Source: DATHZQ01 sp963823505 | GTDB lineage: Bacteria > Actinomycetota > Acidimicrobiia > Spongiisociales > UBA5794 | Assembly (NCBI GenBank): GCA_963823505.1 | Contig: CAWGLY010000006.1 | Location: 310,001-374,000 of the forward strand | Length of the DNA stretch: 64,000 nucleotides | Direction of reading: 5' to 3' | Shown here: positions 18,116-27,066 of the stretch, piece after piece | Position numbering within the stretch: position 1 is the stretch's first letter | How the letters are laid out: each line of letters starts with the position of its first letter | The notes under the pieces: model-generated | The model's database searches: none | The model's input: only the letters and a program-made list of their open reading frames with translations | Told to the model about the DNA's origin: nothing | Position numbers and translations under genes: made by a program

Positions 18116-19424
18116 GCAGGTTGAACAGGGGGCGGAACTTCCAGCGAGTCTCCAGCAGCTCGGCTTCGGGCTCAGAATCCGCCACGATGCCGTTGCCTGC
18201 GTAGAGGCGAGCGACCGATCCGTTGATGAGCCCGCAACGCAACGCAATAGCGACATCGCCGTCACCATCGGGGCTCAGCCAGCCGACCCCTCCGCTGTAC
18301 CAACCGCGATCCATGCCCTCGACCTTCTCGATGAAAGCGGTTGCCTCCCGCCGCGGCGTCCCACCGACGGCAGGCGTCGGGTGCAAGGTCGAGGCCAGGC
18401 CGAAGAGCGACGTGCCGTTCGCCATGGTGCCCTCGATCTCCGTCATCAGATGCTGGACGGTCGCTACGCGACGCACGACGGGAGCGTCGGGAACCCACAG
18501 CTCATTGGTCAAGGGCCGGAGGCGGGCAGCGATGTCGTCGACCACGAGGGCGTGCTCGAGTCGATCCTTCGTGCTCGATAGCAGGGCGTCGCCGACGGCA
18601 CGATCCTCCTCGTCGCCGGTGCCTCGCCTTGCCGAACCGGCGAGCGGGCTGGCTCTGACCGACCGGTCGCGGGTCCCGATCAGCAGCTCGGGGCTGGCCC
18701 CGACAAAGGCCGTGTCCCCTATCTGCCAACTGTAGATGTGGCAGTGAGGGTTGCGCTCTTGGAGATGGCGGACGACCTCGAACGGATCGATCGACATCTC
18801 CGTCTCCACGACGACCGACCGGGCGAGCACGACCTTCCGCAGCAGCCCTGACGTGATCGCATGGACGGCCTCTTCGACGGCGGAGCACCATTCCGGGCCT
18901 GGGGGGTCGGCGTGCACGGAGTGATCGCCGAGACCGGGCAGGCGCGGCTCGCTCGGCGACGCCAGCTCACGCAGTGTGGCAATGATGCCACCGGGTTCTG
19001 CCCCGGGCGGGACGGCAATCACCATCCGCGTTCCGGTCTGATCGGCGATGACGCTGACGAGCGGCAGGACCGTTTCCGCGGCGGCAAACCCGTCCCACTC
19101 CTCGGTGCGCGGCCCGTCCGGTGAGAAGGAGAACCCCAGCAGAAGTCGGGCCTCCTGCGGCATGGCCGGCTTCCCGTGCCACGCCGATTCCATTCTCTGG
19201 AACCGCTCGGAACCTGAAGCCTGGCTGCGCCATGCCGCACCGACACTGCCGATGCGCAGTCCATCCGTCGTGGCCAGATAGCGCGCCGAAGCGAACACCG
19301 GTGCGGCGGCGGTCACGAACTCGAGGGGATCGACCTCAGTGGCGGCAACGGCAAACCGGTAGCTGTCGGCATCGCCGCCGAGTTGCCCGGCGACCGACGC
19401 GATGAGTGAGGGGGCGATGAGCAT
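18102..19424 (-). CDS. menF: Isochorismate synthase
   Basis: A 440-aa chorismate-utilising enzyme that makes isochorismate, the first committed step to menaquinone. The C-terminal catalytic half has the family signature: KVVLARS, SPELLIGTRDRSVRASPLAGS, TVQHLMTEIEG, LHPTPAVGGTPR and GWYSGGVGWLSPDGDGD. The N-terminal half is poorly conserved, as usual. A salicylate or siderophore isochorismate synthase would look alike, but the menD overlap and menaquinone context favour MenF. The downstream hydrolase (11 nt upstream on the coding strand) is probably in the same transcript. Confidence 0.95.
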   Translation of the reverse strand: MLIAPSLIASVAGQLGGDADSYRFAVAATEVDPLEFVTAAAPVFASARYLATTDGLRIGSVGAAWRSQASGSERFQRMESAWHGKPAMPQEARLLLGFSFSPDGPRTEEWDGFAAAETVLPLVSVIADQTGTRMVIAVPPGAEPGGIIATLRELASPSEPRLPGLGDHSVHADPPGPEWCSAVEEAVHAITSGLLRKVVLARSVVVETEMSIDPFEVVRHLQERNPHCHIYSWQIGDTAFVGASPELLIGTRDRSVRASPLAGSARRGTGDEEDRAVGDALLSSTKDRLEHALVVDDIAARLRPLTNELWVPDAPVVRRVATVQHLMTEIEGTMANGTSLFGLASTLHPTPAVGGTPRREATAFIEKVEGMDRGWYSGGVGWLSPDGDGDVAIALRCGLINGSVARLYAGNGIVADSEPEAELLETRWKFRPLFNLLTAT

Positions 19425-19435
19425 CGGAAGGGATG

Positions 19436-20305
19436 TTACCGGCCGGTGGTTATCTGACCGGATTCGGCGGCGATCCGGGACAGGACGTGGGATGCAACCA
19501 GCCAGGGCTGCTCCATGAGGACGAAGTGCGACGTTTCGGGCACAACCTCCACGTGGCCCCCGCCGAGCTGCTCAGCGGTGCGTTCGAGGAACTCCCCCGG
19601 ATGGGTGTCCGAGTGCTCCCCGGCAATCAAGGTGATATGGCTGGCCACCTCCCCAAGCCGCTCCCACGCAGCATGGGCGGTTGAACCTCGATAGAACTCG
19701 GCCTCGGCCTCCGGCGGGCACTTCAAGGTCCAATGGTCTCGATCGGGCCGCAACCCGCCCTCGACGTATGCCGTGAGTGCGGCGTTGTCCCACCCCGAGA
19801 ACGCAGGCTTGTCGACGAAGTTCTCGAAAGCGGCCGCGGGAGAAGCAAAATTGGCCTTGCGCTTGAGCGCGGCCTCCACAAGGGCATGTTCGGCGCGACC
19901 GTACGGGCCGGGGAACACGATCGGCTCGACCAACACCATGGACGAGAAGGTTCCGGGCGCGAGCAATTCGGCGAGCAGCAGAGACGCCGCTCCTGCGGAA
20001 TGGCCGACCCCGATGACGCCGTTGGCGCCGTCGAGCACGGTGAGCACGTCATGGCCGAGGTCCCACCAGTCGTAGGGCGGATCGGGAACCGTCGAGTCAC
20101 CGTGGGCACGGTGGTCGAACGTGAGTATGTCACCCGCATCCGCCTCGCCCATGATGCCGTCGATGACCGGGCGGAAGACCTCCTTGCAGAAGCCGGTGGC
20201 ATGGGAACCCAGCACGACGGGTGCAGATGGTGCTCCCCAAATGGTGCGCTCGGTTGCCAGCTTGACCCCGTCTCCGGTGGTGAAGCTGCGCCAGATGCGC
20301 CTCAA
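19436..20305 (-). CDS. Alpha/beta hydrolase, possible MenH substitute
   Basis: A 289-aa alpha/beta hydrolase. The oxyanion segment is GSHATGFCKEV, the nucleophile elbow GVGHSAGAA supplies Ser, the acid is probably in GEHSDTHPGEF and the His in ETSHFVLMEQP. There is no signal peptide. It sits between menF and a CBS-BON gene, with its ATG overlapping the upstream stop (ATGA). The menaquinone island otherwise lacks MenH, which has this fold, so a MenH role is possible; the sequence does not show MenH-specific residues clearly and a general esterase or epoxide hydrolase is equally possible. Confidence 0.88.
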   Translation of the reverse strand: MRRIWRSFTTGDGVKLATERTIWGAPSAPVVLGSHATGFCKEVFRPVIDGIMGEADAGDILTFDHRAHGDSTVPDPPYDWWDLGHDVLTVLDGANGVIGVGHSAGAASLLLAELLAPGTFSSMVLVEPIVFPGPYGRAEHALVEAALKRKANFASPAAAFENFVDKPAFSGWDNAALTAYVEGGLRPDRDHWTLKCPPEAEAEFYRGSTAHAAWERLGEVASHITLIAGEHSDTHPGEFLERTAEQLGGGHVEVVPETSHFVLMEQPWLVASHVLSRIAAESGQITTGR

Positions 20306-20913
20306 GGCCGCTCGTCGTCGATACGCCAGCTGAGCTGGTTGTCGACTCGCATCACCCCGTCGAGGCGCCGGACGAGCTCTTCGAGCAGTCGAGATTCCGT
20401 CCTCGTGCCGATCTGGCCCTCGAACGTCACTACGCCACCCGAGACGCCGACGGAGATGGAATCCGGGTCGACAAACAGCACACGCCGGATGACGTCTTCC
20501 CGAATCTCGTCTTCGATGATGTCGTCCGGCCGGGTGAAGACCGCAACCACGTCGAGACGAGAGATGATGCCGAGGATCTTCGACTGGGCGTCAACGACGG
20601 GCAGCCGGTTCACGTCGTTGACGACCATGAGGCGGGCTGCGTCGACGATAGCGGCATCAGGTCCGATCGTGAGCACGCCTCGATTCATGACCTCGCCAAC
20701 GGTCTCGACAGGGGAGAGCGCATCGGCCTCCTGCCGGGCGACTTCGAGACGGAGAAAGTCCGCTTCCGTGATGATGCCAACGAGGCACGAGTCCTCGTCG
20801 CAGACAGGCAAACCGCTGACTCGATTGCGAAACATCAGTCGCGCCGCATTCGTGATCGACGTATCGGCAGTCACGGTGATGACATCCGTGGTCATGACGT
20901 CAACTACTTGCAC
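20302..20913 (-). CDS. CBS-pair plus BON domain protein
   Basis: A 203-aa cytoplasmic protein with two CBS motifs (residues 1-135: DVMTTDVITVTADTSI, VGIITEADFLRLE; VMNRGVLTIGPDAAI, GIISRLDVVAVF), which form an adenosine-ligand-sensing Bateman module, and a BON domain (about 140-200) with VSGGVVTFEGQIGT. GTG 20913 is set by a perfect AGGAGG 7 nt upstream. Bateman-BON proteins are common in actinobacteria and are linked to redox or energy sensing; the partner is not known. It lies 28 nt downstream of the acetyltransferase gene on the same strand, suggesting a shared transcript. Confidence 0.93.
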   Translation of the reverse strand: MQVVDVMTTDVITVTADTSITNAARLMFRNRVSGLPVCDEDSCLVGIITEADFLRLEVARQEADALSPVETVGEVMNRGVLTIGPDAAIVDAARLMVVNDVNRLPVVDAQSKILGIISRLDVVAVFTRPDDIIEDEIREDVIRRVLFVDPDSISVGVSGGVVTFEGQIGTRTESRLLEELVRRLDGVMRVDNQLSWRIDDERP

Positions 20914-20941
20914 GGCCGGCCTCCTGAAGGACTGCGAGTTC

Positions 20942-23707
20942 TCATTCTGGCAGCCTACGGGACCTGGGCGTTGCGGCCCGGAGCGCCGGCTCAGGAATCC
21001 AGATGTGCGGGACACGTTCGATCCGGATCCGGGCATCGACCACACTGAGACCCTCGCCCGGTCTCGCCACCTTGACGGGGTTCAAATCCATCTCGACGAT
21101 TTCGGGGAAGTCTTCGACGAGAGTGGAGACACGCAGGAGGGCGTCCTTGACCGCTGCGACGTCTCCGGGCTCGCCACCGCGATATCCGTCGAGCAGCTTG
21201 CTGGAACGGACCTGGCCGATCATCTCGTCGACGTCGACATCGGTGAGCGGATGAATGCGGAAGGCGACATCGCCGATCAACTCGACGAACACCCCGCCAA
21301 GCCCGAAGACGATGAGTGGGCCGAAATTGGGGTCCTGGGTCACGCCAATGAGGACTTCATGTCCCCCGGACACGAACTCCTGCACCATTGCGCCGGCAGC
21401 GTCTGGGACCGCATCGGTAACGCTACGAAAAGCGTTGCGGACGGCGTCGTCGCCCTCGACGTCGAGGATGACCCCACCGACGTCGGACTTGTGGACGGCC
21501 GAGTCGGCGATCACCTTCAGAACGGCCGGCCCCGGGAACGAGGCGGCGATCGTGGCCGCTTCGTCTGCCGTCGTTGCGACGGCCGCTTGCGGTACCCGCA
21601 ACCCGTACGCACCGAGTAGAGCATCGATCTCTTCGGTATCCATCCAGCCGCCCTCGCCGTCGAGACGGTCGAGTGCTCTCGCCATGACAGCACTTGCAGC
21701 GTCCGCATCGACATCGTCGAACTGCGGGACGGTGCCCACCGGAAGCGCCCGCCACTCGGCGTACTGGACGGCCTTCCGCAGTGCTCGCGCCGCCTGCTCG
21801 GGGAACGGATACACCGGAAGCTGGCTGTCCATGTCGTCCAGATCGGCAGGGACCCCTGCGGAGCTCATGTACACCGCCACAAAGGGCTTACGACCATGGT
21901 GCGTCGCTGCGGCCTCGGCGATCGCCGCAGCAGTTTCGACAACCCCCTCGGGAGACGCCGGTATGAGAATCGCCATCACCGCATCGACCTCGTCCGAGCT
22001 CATGACGGCATCGATGCAGGCGCGGTACTGCTCAGGTCCTGCTGAAGCGATCATGTCAACGGGATTGCGAATCGCCGCCTCCGGCGACAGATGCTCGACG
22101 ATCTGGTCCTGGAGCGATGGGGAGAACTCGGGCACCTGGAGTCCTTCGGACTCGAGAGCGTCGACGGCGAGAATCGCCGGACCCCCGGCGTTGGTGATGA
22201 TGCCGATCCTGCGACCTTTCGGGAGCGGCTGGTTCGCCAGCAGCGCCGTGACGTCGAACAGCTCTGCGAGCGTGTCGGTGCGGATCACACCCGTCTGGTG
22301 GAAGAGGGCGTTGACGGCGATGTCGAGACTCGCCAGCGACCCGGTGTGAGAGCTGGCAGCCCTTGCTCCTGCTGCCGTCCGCCCCGACTTGACCGCAACG
22401 ATCGGCTTGCGACGGCCAATCCGCCGCGCCACTCGTGCAAATCGGCGCGGGCTGCCGAAGGACTCGAGATAGAGCAGGATCACGTCGGTCGCCGGGTCAT
22501 CCTCCCAATACATCAGGAGATCGTTGCCGGAGATGTCGGCCTTGTTCCCCACCGAGACGAAGCTCGAAATCCCGATGTTCAACTGCGTGGCGTAGTCGAG
22601 GATGGCGATGCCAAGCGCACCCGACTGCGAGGACATCGCCACGTTGCCGCGCGTCGGGCGGATGGGGCCAAATTGGCCGTCCATCTGCACCGCCGGGTCG
22701 GTGTTCACGATGCCCATGCAGTTGGGGCCGACCATCCGCATGCTCTTCTCGCGGACGAGCTCGAGCAGCTCGTTCTCCATGGCGCGACCGGCCTCTCCGG
22801 TCTCGCCAAAACCGGCCGAGATGACGATCAGCCCCTTCACACCCTTCCGGGCACACTCCTCGACGACCGGCAAGACCAGCGGAGCCGGGACGACGACAAA
22901 GGCGAGATCGACGGTCGTCGGGCAGTCGAGCACCGACTTGTAGGCGAGCATCGAACGCACGACTTCAGCTTTTGGATTCACGGGGTAGACCGGACCGGTG
23001 AAGTCACCGGCAAGCAGGTTCGCCATGAGCCTTCCCCCGATCGAGCGCGGATCGCGGCTGGCGCCGATCACGGCAATCGAATACGGGTAGAACAGCGGCG
23101 TGATACTCGCCGCCGTTGAACGCTTCTCGTGCTCCTCCGATGCAGCGATGGTCTCGTCGGATTCCTCGGTGGGGAACTCAACGGTGTACACGCCTTCGTC
23201 GAGCTCGCGGTGCATGCGAAAGCCTGCGCCGCGGAACACGCGAATCATCGCGTGGTTGTCGGCGAGGACGAAAGCCCGGAACGCACTGATGCCGCGGGGT
23301 CTGGCGTAGGCCGTGAGGTACTCGAGCAGGCGGGTTCCGATGCCGTGACCCTGATCGTCGTCGGACACGGCGAAGGCCACTTCGGCGACGTGGCTTCCCG
23401 CCTTCTGCCTGTCGTACCTGCCGACTCCGATGATCTTGTCGTCGCGTTCGACGATGAACGCCATGCGGTCGCCGTAGTCCAGGACCGTGAAGTACTCGAG
23501 CTCGTCAGGATCCAGCCGCTTCTTCACCCGGAAGAAGCGGTGATACACACTCTCCCGAGACATCCGTGAGATGAGGTCGTTGAGCCGTTGCGCGTCATCC
23601 GGCCGGATCGGTCGCAGATGGACCGTAGATCCGTCTTTCAGGAGGATGTCGGTCTCCCAATCGACCGGGTAGTTGGGGGGAAGGGCGATGTCCAAGTCAG
23701 AAGCCAT
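20942..23707 (-). CDS. GNAT acetyltransferase fused to NDP-forming acyl-CoA synthetase (Pat-like)
   Basis: A 921-aa protein. An N-terminal GNAT domain (about 20-180) with acetyl-CoA loop DDQGHGIGTRLLEY is followed by a CoA-binding Rossmann domain (YPYSIAVIGASRDPRSIGG, from 206), succinyl-CoA-ligase-like domains with SSQSGALGIA and SSHTGSLAS (His454), and a C-terminal ATP-grasp (about 700-890; PAVLKVIADSAVHKSDVGG). Enterobacterial Pat has the same parts in reverse order and acetylates acyl-CoA synthetases on Lys. The His of the phospho-transfer motif is kept here, so synthetase activity may remain. ATG 23707 excludes an Arg/Ser-rich upstream extension that overlaps the next gene. Confidence 0.95.
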   Translation of the reverse strand: MASDLDIALPPNYPVDWETDILLKDGSTVHLRPIRPDDAQRLNDLISRMSRESVYHRFFRVKKRLDPDELEYFTVLDYGDRMAFIVERDDKIIGVGRYDRQKAGSHVAEVAFAVSDDDQGHGIGTRLLEYLTAYARPRGISAFRAFVLADNHAMIRVFRGAGFRMHRELDEGVYTVEFPTEESDETIAASEEHEKRSTAASITPLFYPYSIAVIGASRDPRSIGGRLMANLLAGDFTGPVYPVNPKAEVVRSMLAYKSVLDCPTTVDLAFVVVPAPLVLPVVEECARKGVKGLIVISAGFGETGEAGRAMENELLELVREKSMRMVGPNCMGIVNTDPAVQMDGQFGPIRPTRGNVAMSSQSGALGIAILDYATQLNIGISSFVSVGNKADISGNDLLMYWEDDPATDVILLYLESFGSPRRFARVARRIGRRKPIVAVKSGRTAAGARAASSHTGSLASLDIAVNALFHQTGVIRTDTLAELFDVTALLANQPLPKGRRIGIITNAGGPAILAVDALESEGLQVPEFSPSLQDQIVEHLSPEAAIRNPVDMIASAGPEQYRACIDAVMSSDEVDAVMAILIPASPEGVVETAAAIAEAAATHHGRKPFVAVYMSSAGVPADLDDMDSQLPVYPFPEQAARALRKAVQYAEWRALPVGTVPQFDDVDADAASAVMARALDRLDGEGGWMDTEEIDALLGAYGLRVPQAAVATTADEAATIAASFPGPAVLKVIADSAVHKSDVGGVILDVEGDDAVRNAFRSVTDAVPDAAGAMVQEFVSGGHEVLIGVTQDPNFGPLIVFGLGGVFVELIGDVAFRIHPLTDVDVDEMIGQVRSSKLLDGYRGGEPGDVAAVKDALLRVSTLVEDFPEIVEMDLNPVKVARPGEGLSVVDARIRIERVPHIWIPEPALRAATPRSRRLPE

Positions 23708-23757
23708 ACACCGAGAATACCGGTCGGGTTGGACCCGCCCGCCAGTAGTGTTCTTCC

Positions 23758-24486
23758 ATGCGACGACTCCTTCTCCTTGTAATCGTTTCCGTACTGCTGG
23801 CAACGGCATGCAGCGGGGACGACGCATCCCCCACGACGACTGCTGCTGCCGCCACGGCGACGACCATTGTCGGCGAGCCAGGTACGACGACAACCACCTC
23901 GAGCGCTCAGGACGACACGACGGCGCCGGGCGACACCACCACGACGACGTCGGCCTCGACGACCACCGTGGCCGAGACGACGACCACGACAATCAGCGCA
24001 GGTCCCGGCGTCTTGGCGATCACGCGGGTTGTCTTCGAGCCCGCCACCTACATTGCCGTCACCAACGTAGGGGGAAACCCGATCGAGCTGAGCGACCACT
24101 GGCTCTGCCAGCGACCCGGCTACAAACAGCTGCCCGAATTCGAGCTACAGCCGGGCGACACCGTCGGCATCGGTCTCGGCGATGTCGCTCCTGACGATCT
24201 GGTGAGCCTCGTCGCCACGTTTGATCTGGCGAGGGCGGTTGGTCCTGTGACGCGAGACGGCGGGGAGCTCGGGCTCTACACCGACGCGGTGTTCGACGAT
24301 CCCAACAGCATCGTGGACTACGTCGAGTGGGGTTCGCCGGACCATGGCCGCTCATCCGTTGCGGTGGAGGCCGGAATATGGACGGCTGGGGCCTTCGTCG
24401 AGGTGCCGAGCGAGGCGCTCTCGATCTCGTCCTCGGGGGCAGCCGGGGCGGGGTTCGAGGATTGGTTCGCCGACGTCGGCGGCTGA
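23758..24486 (+). CDS. Lipoprotein with lamin-tail-like domain
   Basis: A 242-aa secreted lipoprotein. The signal peptide MRRLLLLVIVSVLLATAC has its lipobox Cys at residue 18. A long Thr/Ser linker (about 25-80) follows, then one beta-sandwich with YIAVTNVGGNPIELSDHWLC and LQPGDTVGIGLG, the pattern of bacterial lamin-tail (LTD) domains found in surface proteins. The ligand is unknown. It is divergent from the GNAT-synthetase gene across 50 bp. The linker style matches the propeller lipoprotein at 4767. Confidence 0.85.
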   Translation: MRRLLLLVIVSVLLATACSGDDASPTTTAAAATATTIVGEPGTTTTTSSAQDDTTAPGDTTTTTSASTTTVAETTTTTISAGPGVLAITRVVFEPATYIAVTNVGGNPIELSDHWLCQRPGYKQLPEFELQPGDTVGIGLGDVAPDDLVSLVATFDLARAVGPVTRDGGELGLYTDAVFDDPNSIVDYVEWGSPDHGRSSVAVEAGIWTAGAFVEVPSEALSISSSGAAGAGFEDWFADVGG

Positions 24487-24497
24487 GTCGAGCCGCC
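24478..24497 (+). terminator. Hairpin at the lipoprotein stop codon
   Basis: GGCGGCT, a 6-nt loop and AGCCGCC form a perfect 7-bp stem spanning the stop codon, followed a few bases later by CTTT. It is a weak intrinsic terminator candidate. Confidence 0.35.
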
Positions 24498-24805
24498 TGC
24501 AGTCTTTACCGCATCTTGTGATCGGCTGGATGCCGGCCTAACCCGTTGTCTGGCACGATGGTCCCAATGCAGGAGCTCGGGGACGCTATCCCCCTGTGCC
24601 CGAGCTCTGGGCGCAATACGGCATTGGTGGAGCAACTGAGGAGAGCGCTCTGCTTGGCCAGACCCCCATTGGGGCCCACGAGGTGGGCCCCAATTGCATT
24701 GCGCCTCGAGTCGCCAGAAGCGACGGGTACCAAAGGCGGAGAGCGCCACACCCTGAAACCACCTACCTCGTTCCCGCTCCCGTCGAAAAAGGGGGAACCT
24801 GGGTG
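24498..24805. other. Non-coding, hairpin-rich intergenic stretch
   Basis: No credible gene lies in this 308-bp gap. It holds a 9-bp stem (24573-24581 with 24599-24607) and a perfect 12-bp stem with a 3-nt loop (ATTGGGGCCCAC at 24668-24679 with its complement at 24683-24694), neither followed by a T run. A 26-bp motif at 24735-24760 recurs at 38001-38026 with 23 matches. The stretch may be a repeat family or a structured RNA; nothing further can be said. Confidence 0.5.
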
Positions 24806-25288
24806 CTAGGCACAGCATTCCGGGCTGCAGCAGGCTCCTGTGTCGGTCGTCGTGCTGGGTGCCGTGATCTTTGCGGGGGCATCTGATGCCATGGTGTCGG
24901 TGTCGCCGAGAACGGTGTAGACCTCCCATGGTTCGCCGTCGGGACCGTGTACCCACACCTTGTCTTGGCGGGCGTAGCAGCAGGAGACGTTCTCCTCGCT
25001 GAAGGCCGCAAGACCGGCGGCTTCCAGGCGATCTGCGGCAGCACCGACTTCTGCCGTATCGGCCACTTCGACCCCCAGATGGTCGAGACCGCCGCCCCCT
25101 TCGCCTTCGATCAGTACGAGCTTCAACGGTGGCGCATCCAGCGCAAAGTTCGCGTATCCGTCACGTCGCTTTGCGGGTTCCGCGGCAAAGAGCTTCGAGT
25201 AGAACTCGATGGCCGCATCGAGATTGGTCACGCGCAGCGCCAGTTGGAGCCTTCCCCCGGGTGCGATCGTCGCCGTGCTGTTCTCCAT
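24806..25288 (-). CDS. arsI: ArsI/CadI-family glyoxalase (C-As lyase-like)
   Basis: A 160-aa VOC-fold protein. QLALRVTNLDAAIEFYSK, GYANFALDAPPLKLVLIE, LDHLGVEV and the C-terminal VWVHGPDGEPWEVYTVL match the ArsI/CadI family. Likely metal ligands are Gln15, His70 and Glu122; the vicinal pair Cys103-Cys104 is the arsenical-binding site known in ArsI. ArsI cleaves the carbon-arsenic bond of trivalent organoarsenicals. Two further Cys-Cys pairs (153-154 and 158-159) sit at the extreme C-terminus. It is divergent from arsR, which supports arsenic control. A cadmium-induced protein of the CadI type is the alternative. Confidence 0.9.
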   Translation of the reverse strand: MENSTATIAPGGRLQLALRVTNLDAAIEFYSKLFAAEPAKRRDGYANFALDAPPLKLVLIEGEGGGGLDHLGVEVADTAEVGAAADRLEAAGLAAFSEENVSCCYARQDKVWVHGPDGEPWEVYTVLGDTDTMASDAPAKITAPSTTTDTGACCSPECCA

Positions 25289-25338
25289 GTCGAACCAGCC
25301 TCCTCATATCGATAGTCGTCAATACGATGGACTTTGGC

Positions 25339-25356
25339 ACATCGATCGATCTATGT
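25339..25356. promoter_or_regulatory. Probable ArsR operator
   Basis: ACATCGATC followed directly by GATCTATGT is an 18-bp palindrome with one mismatch, 13 bp before the arsR ATG and within the arsI/arsR divergent promoter region. AT-rich repeats (TCAATATATCAATAT) follow it. The position and symmetry suit an ArsR dimer site; binding is inferred. Confidence 0.5.
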
Positions 25357-25368
25357 CAATATATCAAT

Positions 25369-25725
25369 ATGAGCGAACTCCCCAGATGTTGCACCCCGGC
25401 CACAGAGCCTGCCCTCGATGTCGCATCGGCCGCACAACTCGCCGTCGCCCTCAAGGCGATCGCCGACCCTGTGCGACTGCGGATCATCAGCCTCCTCAGC
25501 TTGCATGAAGAGCTGTGCGTGTGTGATTTTGTCGAGCCGCTCGGCGTGTCCCAACCAACCGTCAGCCACCACCTCCGCACGCTGACCGAGGCGGGAATCC
25601 TCAGCCGGCGGAAAGACGGGCGATGGGCGCACTACCGGCTCGTCACCGAACGAGTTGCGGACCTCGCAGCCGCACTCACCCCCACAGAGACCGCGACCGT
25701 GCGGGAAGTCGCTACCACCAGCTGA
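25369..25725 (+). CDS. arsR: ArsR/SmtB-family metalloid-sensing repressor
   Basis: A 118-aa winged-helix repressor that leaves DNA on binding As(III) or Sb(III). The sensing motif ELCVCDF (Cys50, Cys52) lies at the start of the recognition region, followed by SQPTVSHHLRTLTEAGIL and the wing RRKDGRWAHYRL. A further Cys-Cys pair at 7-8 could supply more thiol ligands. The ATG at 25369 was chosen; the open frame upstream overlaps arsI. The gene is divergent from arsI and converges with the histidine kinase gene 3 nt away. No arsenite pump is nearby. Confidence 0.93.
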   Translation: MSELPRCCTPATEPALDVASAAQLAVALKAIADPVRLRIISLLSLHEELCVCDFVEPLGVSQPTVSHHLRTLTEAGILSRRKDGRWAHYRLVTERVADLAAALTPTETATVREVATTS

Positions 25726-25728
25726 ACC

Positions 25729-27066
25729 TCAACCAGTGGTCACGATGCGGTCGCCGACCGAGGCTCGCCCAAACTGCACGGTGACGCGTGCCCCTCCCCC
25801 TGGACGGCTCCCGAGGTGGACTGCACCCCCGGTGCGCACTGCGGCGCGCCGAACGATGTCGAGCCCAAGTCCAGTAGAACCGGCCGCGCTCGCCCCCCGC
25901 TCGACCAACCCCTTCTCGGGAAAGCCGGGACCATCGTCCTCGACGATCAGCGCTACGCCGTCCTTGCCGTCGGGACCAGCCCAGATGGCGTACCCGGTCC
26001 CCGGCTCGGTGTGGGAAAAGACGTTCTCGAGCAGCGTGTCCAACAGCGCACCAAGCTCCTCGCTGTTGATCGGCACCCGCAGCTCACCGCCTGTGGTGTG
26101 CACATCGACAGTTCGGCCCTGTTCGTCGGCAAGCACCTTCCAGAAGGGGGCACGATGCCGCACAACCTTGGCGAGATCCGACTCGGGTGTCGAGGTCGAG
26201 TCTCGCGACGGCCTCCTCGCCTCCTCGATCATTCTGTCGACAGCGCCCTCGAGACGCTCGATGTCCTCGATCAGCCCAACGGATTCGTCCTTGTTCGACA
26301 GCGTCTCCGCCTGCAGACGCAGCGCTGTCAGCGGCGTTCTGAGCCGGTGCGACAGGTCGGCGACCGATTCCCTTTCCTGATCGAGCAACAGCTCGAGCCG
26401 GCGCGCCAGGAAGTTGAAAGCTTCACCGACGTCGGCAACCTCGCGAGGACCGGCCGGTTCGACCCGCGTGTCGAGATCGCCATCACCGAGGGACCGAGCC
26501 GCGCGAGACAACACGCTGACCGGACGCACGATGTTGCGGCCGAGCCGGTCCGCAGCGAGCCCGGCAACCATCACCAGAAAAACACCAAGCGCCCCGAGCA
26601 TCAACCATGCGGTGCCAACGCCCTCGGTGAGCTCGGAATCCAGCACCACCGTGCGCACGACAACGGTCGAGCCTGCTGCGGGAGCATCGGCGACCAGCAC
26701 CGGAACCAGCACCTCGGCCCCACCGTCGATCTGTGCGGTGAACGCGGCGCCGCCGAGCGCTTGAGCGAGGCCGGGAGTGGCGACGTACGGCGCCCCGACC
26801 CCGGTCCCGTCGGGGAAGATGATCGAGAAGTGCTCCTGGTTCCCGAAGGCGTCCAGGACGACACCTGCGAGTTCGGGATTGACCTCACCGCCGCCGGTAG
26901 ATGGGGCCACCGCAAGTGCGGCAGCGATCGCCTGCGCATCTCGCTCGGCCCTCGACAGGGCCCGATCGGCAGCCTGATCCCGAACCAGCAGCGCAAGGGG
27001 CACGAGAAAGGCGAGGACGACGAGCACCGTCACCGCAAGCGAGACGAGCGCGAGGCTCCTTCTCAC
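25729..27066 (-). CDS. Sensor histidine kinase
   Basis: A 445-aa membrane kinase: TM1 at about 7-28, an outer sensory domain (29-150), TM2 at about 152-172, HAMP (173-225), then the H-box SHRLRTPLTALRL with phospho-His240. The ATPase domain has the N-box LLENVFSHT (Asn348), G1 VEDDGPGFP and G2 GSTGLGLDIV. Its GTG overlaps the response regulator stop (GTGA), so the pair is co-translated. The signal is unknown. HisKA-type kinases of this layout pair with OmpR-family regulators. Confidence 0.93.
   Translation of the reverse strand: MRRSLALVSLAVTVLVVLAFLVPLALLVRDQAADRALSRAERDAQAIAAALAVAPSTGGGEVNPELAGVVLDAFGNQEHFSIIFPDGTGVGAPYVATPGLAQALGGAAFTAQIDGGAEVLVPVLVADAPAAGSTVVVRTVVLDSELTEGVGTAWLMLGALGVFLVMVAGLAADRLGRNIVRPVSVLSRAARSLGDGDLDTRVEPAGPREVADVGEAFNFLARRLELLLDQERESVADLSHRLRTPLTALRLQAETLSNKDESVGLIEDIERLEGAVDRMIEEARRPSRDSTSTPESDLAKVVRHRAPFWKVLADEQGRTVDVHTTGGELRVPINSEELGALLDTLLENVFSHTEPGTGYAIWAGPDGKDGVALIVEDDGPGFPEKGLVERGASAAGSTGLGLDIVRRAAVRTGGAVHLGSRPGGGARVTVQFGRASVGDRIVTTG

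Noticed and set aside
24498..24805. Small protein gene of about 80-96 aa
   Set aside because: Two overlapping frames are open, but neither has a ribosome binding site, a coding-like composition or a recognisable motif, and both read through strong hairpins.
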